Origin: CAYLHS01 sp964383535
GTDB lineage: Bacteria > Actinomycetota > Acidimicrobiia > Spongiisociales > UBA4744
Assembly (NCBI GenBank): GCA_964383535.1
Contig: CAYLHS010000049.1
Coordinates: forward strand, 1 to 16,507
Direction of reading: 5' to 3'
DNA: 16,507 nucleotides
Shown: positions 12,991-16,507 of the stretch, piece after piece
Layout: each line of letters starts with the position of its first letter
Numbering within the stretch: the first letter of the stretch is position 1
Made by a program: the position numbers and the translations under genes
Notes under the pieces: model-generated
Seen by the model: only the letters and a program-made list of their open reading frames with translations
What the model was told of the DNA's origin: nothing
The model's database searches: none

Positions 12991-13015
12991 CATATGTCGC
13001 GGTCACTCCCCCTCT

Positions 13016-13035
13016 GACCACAACATGTAGTGGTC
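13016..13035. promoter_or_regulatory. 20-bp near-perfect palindrome in the nrdJ leader
   Basis: GACCAC-A-ACATGT-A-GTGGTC is symmetrical except for one A/A pair. It lies in the 5' untranslated region, 33 bp before the nrdJ ATG, and could be a second operator or a short leader hairpin. Confidence 0.45.
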
Positions 13036-13068
13036 TGGACATGAGGGAAGACTCCGGAGGGATGGAAT

Positions 13069-16000
13069 ATGACCGCCACCAACGGCCTCCGCATCACCCG
13101 TCGGTTCACGACGGAGGGGCGAGATCCGTACGCAGACATCGAATGGACGTTCAGGGATTCACGAATCACGAACCCGGACGGTTCGATCGTCTTCGAGATG
13201 AAGGAAGCCGAGATCCCTGCTGCATGGTCACAGGTGGCCTCCGACATCATGGTGTCGAAGTACTTCCGCAAAGCGGGAGTCCCGCAAGTCGACAAGGACG
13301 GTCAACCGATCGTCGATGAAGACGGGAATCCAGTACTCGGTCCCGAACACTCCGCGAAGCAAGTGTTCAATCGCCTTGCGGTCACGTGGCGTTGGTGGGG
13401 CGAGCGGAATGGCTACTTCGCGTCCGAGCACGACGCGCAGGCATTCGAGGACGAGCTCAAGTACATGCTGGCGATGCAGATGGCCGCGCCGAACTCCCCA
13501 CAGTGGTTCAACACCGGGCTCAACCGGGCGTACGGGTTGACGGGACCGGAGCAGGGGTTCTGGTACGTCGATCCGCGGACCGGCGAGGCAGTCCCCTCCC
13601 CCGACTCCTATAGCCGGCCTTCGCCGCATGCCTGCTTCATCCAGAGCGTCAAAGACGATCTGGTCAACGAAGGCGGGATCATGGATCTGTGGACCCGTGA
13701 AGCCCGCTTGTTCAAGTTCGGATCCGGCACCGGCTCAAACTTCTCGGCGATTCGAGCCGAAGGCGAGCCGCTGTCGGGGGGTGGCAAGTCCTCCGGGGTG
13801 ATGTCGTTCCTGAAGATCGGTGATAGGGCGGCTGGGGCGATCAAGTCAGGCGGCACCACCCGGAGGGCAGCCAAGATGGTCATCCTCGATATGGACCATC
13901 CGGACATCGAGGAGTTCATCAACTGGAAGAAGCTCGAGGAGGAGAAGGCCAAGTTGCTGATCAAGCATGGTGGCCTTCCAACAGATTTCAACGGCGAGGC
14001 GTACCAGACGGTGTCGGGTCAGAACTCCAACAACTCGGTACGCGTGACGGCCGAGTTCCTCCAGAAGGTCAAGACGGACGGTGACTGGGACTTGGTCGAG
14101 CGCAGCACCGGCAAGGTGCGCAGGACCGTCAAAGCCCGCGACTTGTGGCGTCAAATCGCCGACGCCGCGTGGGCGTGCGCCGATCCAGGCATGCAGTTTC
14201 ACACGACGACCAACGAGTGGCACACGTGCCCGGCAGGGGGTCAGATAAGGGCTTCTAATCCCTGTTCCGAATATGTCTTTCTGGATGATACGGCCTGCAA
14301 CCTGGCAAGCCTGAATCTGGTCACGTTCTACGACGACGAGACCGGCCGTTTCGACATCGAGACCTACGAGCACGCGATCCGGCTGTGGACGATCGTCCTA
14401 GAGATCTCGGTGACGATGGCGCACTTCCCATCGAAGGCGATCGCGCAAGGGTCCTACGACTACCGGACACTCGGTCTCGGCTACGCCAACCTTGGCTCGC
14501 TGCTGATGCGATCCGGGCATCCGTACGACTCGGACGAAGGCAGGGCGATTGCAGGAGCGCTCACCGCGATCCTCACCGGCGTCTCATACCGGACATCCGC
14601 GGAGATGGCGAGCGTGCTGGGTCCCTTCCCCAAGTGGAGCGAGAACGCCGAGTCGATGCAGCGGGTGATCCGCAACCATCGTCGGGCCGCGTACAACGAG
14701 ACGGGGTACGAGGGCGTGAGCCATTACGTCATGGGCATCGACGAGGATCTGGCACCCGCTCCCCTGCTGAACGCCGCACGTCTCGCATGGGACGAGGCAC
14801 TCTCCGCAGGTGAGCAGCACGGCTATCGCAACGCGCAGGTGTCGACGCTCGCACCGACAGGAACGATCGGTCTCCTGATGGACTGTGACACGACAGGTGT
14901 GGAGCCGGACTTCGCACTGGTCAAGTTCAAGAAGCTGGCAGGCGGCGGGTACTTCAAGATCGCCAACCAGTCGATCGCTCCTGCACTTCGCAGACTTGGC
15001 TACGACGAGGCCACGATCAAGACGATCGTCATGTACGTCGCCGGCACCATGACGCTCGAACGAGCGCCGCACATCAACAGGGAGTCTCTGCGCGACAAAG
15101 GCCTTCCGGAAGGTGCCATAGACCGCATCGACAACACGCTGCCAAGTGTGTTCGAGCTGCGTCACGCCTTCAATGTGTATGTCACCGGTGAGGATGCACT
15201 GCTCGAGCTGGGTCTGAAGCCGGAGGAGTACACGGCCCCGACCTTCGATCTGCTGACGGCACTCGGCTTCACCGACAGGCAGATCTCCGAGGCGAACGAC
15301 GTGATCTGCGGCATGCAGACGATCGAGGGCGCCCCCGGGCTCCGCGATGAGCATCTGGCGGTGTTCGACACGGCGAACCGCAACGGTCGGCACGGCACAC
15401 GGTTCATCCACCACGTGGGGCATATCAAGATGATGGCGGCGACCCAGCCATTCATCACCGGGGCGATCTCCAAGACGATCAACATGCCGAGCGAGGTGAC
15501 GCCTGCCGACATCGAGGAGGCCTACATGATGTCGGCCGATCTCGGACTGAAGGCGATGGCGCTGTACCGAGACGGGTCAAAGGCATCGCAGCCACTGTCA
15601 TCGTCGTCAGACGATGCGGCCTCCGAAGAAGACGAAGAGAACGTCATCCTGGCACTCGAGCATGAGAAGGCGGTCGCCTGGGGCGAGATCATGAGCGCTG
15701 CGAGTCCAACCCAGGCGTACAGCAACGGGAACAAGCGTCCCCGCTTCTTGCTGCCGGCAAAGCGGCATGGCTGGACCCAGGAAGCGCGCATCGGAGGACA
15801 CAAGGTGTTCCTGCGCACTGGCGAGTACGACGACGGCACGCTCGGCGAGCTGTTCATCGACCTGGCCAAGGAGGGCGCGACGTTGCGTGGGGTCCTGTCC
15901 TGCTTCGCGATCGCTGTCTCGAAGGGCCTCCAGTACGGCGTGCCGCTGGAGGAGTTCGTCGACACGTTCACGTTCCACACGTTCGAGCCGAGAGGCATGG

Positions 16001-16434
16001 TCGAGGGACATCCGAACATCAAGATGGCCAACTCGATCATCGACTACGTGTTCCGCGCCGTCGGCCTCGAGTATCTCAACCGCACCGATCTGGTGCAGGT
16101 GAAGCCGCAGACCTCGTCGTTGCCGGAGCCCCCGAAGGGCGTCGCCACGGAGACCGGCATCCAGCTGGACTTGACTGAAGCCCAGATGGAGGAAGACATC
16201 GAGGCGCAGGCGAAGGCCGCCAGGTTCGCCGACGCCGAACCGAGGCCGGCCCCGGCCAGACAACCAGTGTCCGTGTCGGCGAGTGCCGGTGACGTGGCGA
16301 CGGCGTCGGTGCAGCAGGCGCTGGGGGACATGATGGGTGACGCCCCGTTGTGCCCGACCTGCGGTCACATCACGATCCGCAACGGGACCTGCTACAAGTG
16401 CCTGAACTGCGGAGACACAACGGGCTGTTCGTAG
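13069..16434 (+). CDS. nrdJ: Adenosylcobalamin-dependent (class II) ribonucleotide reductase
   Basis: An 1121-residue class II RNR that reduces ribonucleotides to deoxyribonucleotides with coenzyme B12 as radical source, independent of oxygen. Key sites: NSPQWFN (142-148); Cys189 in PHACFIQS (redox Cys); GSGTGSNFS and GGGKSSGVMSF (substrate loops); NPCSE (397-401) with Asn397, thiyl Cys399 and Glu401; Cys410 in DTACNLASLN (second redox Cys); STLAPTGTIG (592-601). Residues about 908-990 form the TSCPD-type domain, then a Pro/Ala-rich linker leads to a C-terminal zinc ribbon (C1095, C1098, C1111, C1114) and terminal cysteines (C1108, C1120) likely used to shuttle electrons. GGAGG at 13056-13060 fixes the ATG. 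It is a monocistronic gene with its own promoter, palindromes and terminator. No cobalamin riboswitch is visible. Confidence 0.98.
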   Translation: MTATNGLRITRRFTTEGRDPYADIEWTFRDSRITNPDGSIVFEMKEAEIPAAWSQVASDIMVSKYFRKAGVPQVDKDGQPIVDEDGNPVLGPEHSAKQVFNRLAVTWRWWGERNGYFASEHDAQAFEDELKYMLAMQMAAPNSPQWFNTGLNRAYGLTGPEQGFWYVDPRTGEAVPSPDSYSRPSPHACFIQSVKDDLVNEGGIMDLWTREARLFKFGSGTGSNFSAIRAEGEPLSGGGKSSGVMSFLKIGDRAAGAIKSGGTTRRAAKMVILDMDHPDIEEFINWKKLEEEKAKLLIKHGGLPTDFNGEAYQTVSGQNSNNSVRVTAEFLQKVKTDGDWDLVERSTGKVRRTVKARDLWRQIADAAWACADPGMQFHTTTNEWHTCPAGGQIRASNPCSEYVFLDDTACNLASLNLVTFYDDETGRFDIETYEHAIRLWTIVLEISVTMAHFPSKAIAQGSYDYRTLGLGYANLGSLLMRSGHPYDSDEGRAIAGALTAILTGVSYRTSAEMASVLGPFPKWSENAESMQRVIRNHRRAAYNETGYEGVSHYVMGIDEDLAPAPLLNAARLAWDEALSAGEQHGYRNAQVSTLAPTGTIGLLMDCDTTGVEPDFALVKFKKLAGGGYFKIANQSIAPALRRLGYDEATIKTIVMYVAGTMTLERAPHINRESLRDKGLPEGAIDRIDNTLPSVFELRHAFNVYVTGEDALLELGLKPEEYTAPTFDLLTALGFTDRQISEANDVICGMQTIEGAPGLRDEHLAVFDTANRNGRHGTRFIHHVGHIKMMAATQPFITGAISKTINMPSEVTPADIEEAYMMSADLGLKAMALYRDGSKASQPLSSSSDDAASEEDEENVILALEHEKAVAWGEIMSAASPTQAYSNGNKRPRFLLPAKRHGWTQEARIGGHKVFLRTGEYDDGTLGELFIDLAKEGATLRGVLSCFAIAVSKGLQYGVPLEEFVDTFTFHTFEPRGMVEGHPNIKMANSIIDYVFRAVGLEYLNRTDLVQVKPQTSSLPEPPKGVATETGIQLDLTEAQMEEDIEAQAKAARFADAEPRPAPARQPVSVSASAGDVATASVQQALGDMMGDAPLCPTCGHITIRNGTCYKCLNCGDTTGCS

Positions 16435-16451
16435 CACCCTGTCAGGTCGAA

Positions 16452-16483
16452 GAGTGTGCCGTCCCGGTTGGGGCGGCACACTC
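16452..16483 (+). terminator. nrdJ terminator hairpin
   Basis: GAGTGTGCCG (16452-16461) pairs perfectly with CGGCACACTC (16474-16483), and TCCC/GGGG extends the stem to 14 bp around a GGTT tetraloop. It begins 18 bp after the TAG stop. There is no T-run, as is common for actinobacterial terminators. Confidence 0.7.
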
Positions 16484-16507
16484 GCGTCCCGGTTCCGGTG
16501 CACACGA

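Noticed and set aside
12589..12993. 134-codon and 89-codon open frames over the trpB2 remnant as independent small genes
   Set aside because: Their only conserved parts are the N- and C-termini of TrpB2 in different frames; the remainder is upstream non-coding sequence.
12985..13000. Possible NrdR box (CAACACCATATGTCG) upstream of nrdJ
   Set aside because: Only partial match to the ACAC-N8-GTGT consensus, no symmetry beyond CATATG, and no second box at the usual helical spacing.
12900..13068. Cobalamin riboswitch in the nrdJ leader
   Set aside because: The predicted leader is under 100 nt and no B12-box-like sequence is present.
15607..16503. 298-codon open frame antisense to the 3' end of nrdJ (also 14584-15423)
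   Set aside because: Shadow of nrdJ; Arg/His-rich translation typical of antisense GC-rich DNA, and it runs through the nrdJ terminator hairpin.

Overview
The window is GC-rich chromosomal DNA from an actinobacterium, most likely an uncultured member of the Acidimicrobiia or a relative. That placement is an inference from gene content and codon usage, an adenosylcobalamin-dependent ribonucleotide reductase, and recurring TANNNT -10 boxes 6-7 nt upstream of start codons (the leaderless pattern common in Actinobacteria). A 100-N scaffold gap at 8521-8620 shows it is a draft or metagenome assembly.

Layout. 1-1637 (minus): a compact operon of an unusual fusion protein (MoaD/ThiS-like ubiquitin fold joined to a CdsA-like membrane domain) followed by two crcB/fluC fluoride-channel genes, the last running off the left edge. 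1708-2838 (plus): asnA, ammonia-dependent asparagine synthetase, divergent from that operon. 2844-4153 (minus): a MarR-family regulator translationally coupled to a haloalkane-dehalogenase-like hydrolase. These diverge from 4228-6056 (plus), a DrrA/DrrB-type ABC exporter. A TCAA/TTGA inverted-repeat cluster lies between them, so this looks like a MarR-controlled detoxification and efflux module. 6203-8454 (minus): tdh-kbl, the two-step conversion of threonine to glycine and acetyl-CoA. 8788-9360 (minus): an unidentified membrane protein. 9436-11322 (plus): an S9-family prolyl-oligopeptidase-like peptidase. 11505-12533 (plus): an NAD-dependent epimerase/dehydratase-like SDR. 12534-12774 (minus): the collapsed remnant of a TrpB2-type tryptophan synthase beta gene, keeping both ends but missing the middle. 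13069-16434 (plus): nrdJ, with palindromes in its promoter and leader and a strong hairpin after the stop.

A dispersed intergenic element of about 75-90 nt occurs three times (6074-6160, 8621-8692, 11350-11427), always in the plus orientation and always between genes. It folds as three consecutive hairpins. The middle hairpin is either a stem with tandem G-A mismatches or, in one copy, an unrelated but perfectly paired 10-bp stem. A 12-nt piece of this element also lies exactly at the deletion scar of the trpB2 remnant. With the MoaD-CdsA-like fusion, this repeat family is the least explained content of the window. The other genes are recognisable housekeeping or accessory functions. No tRNA, rRNA, CRISPR array, transposase or phage gene was seen.
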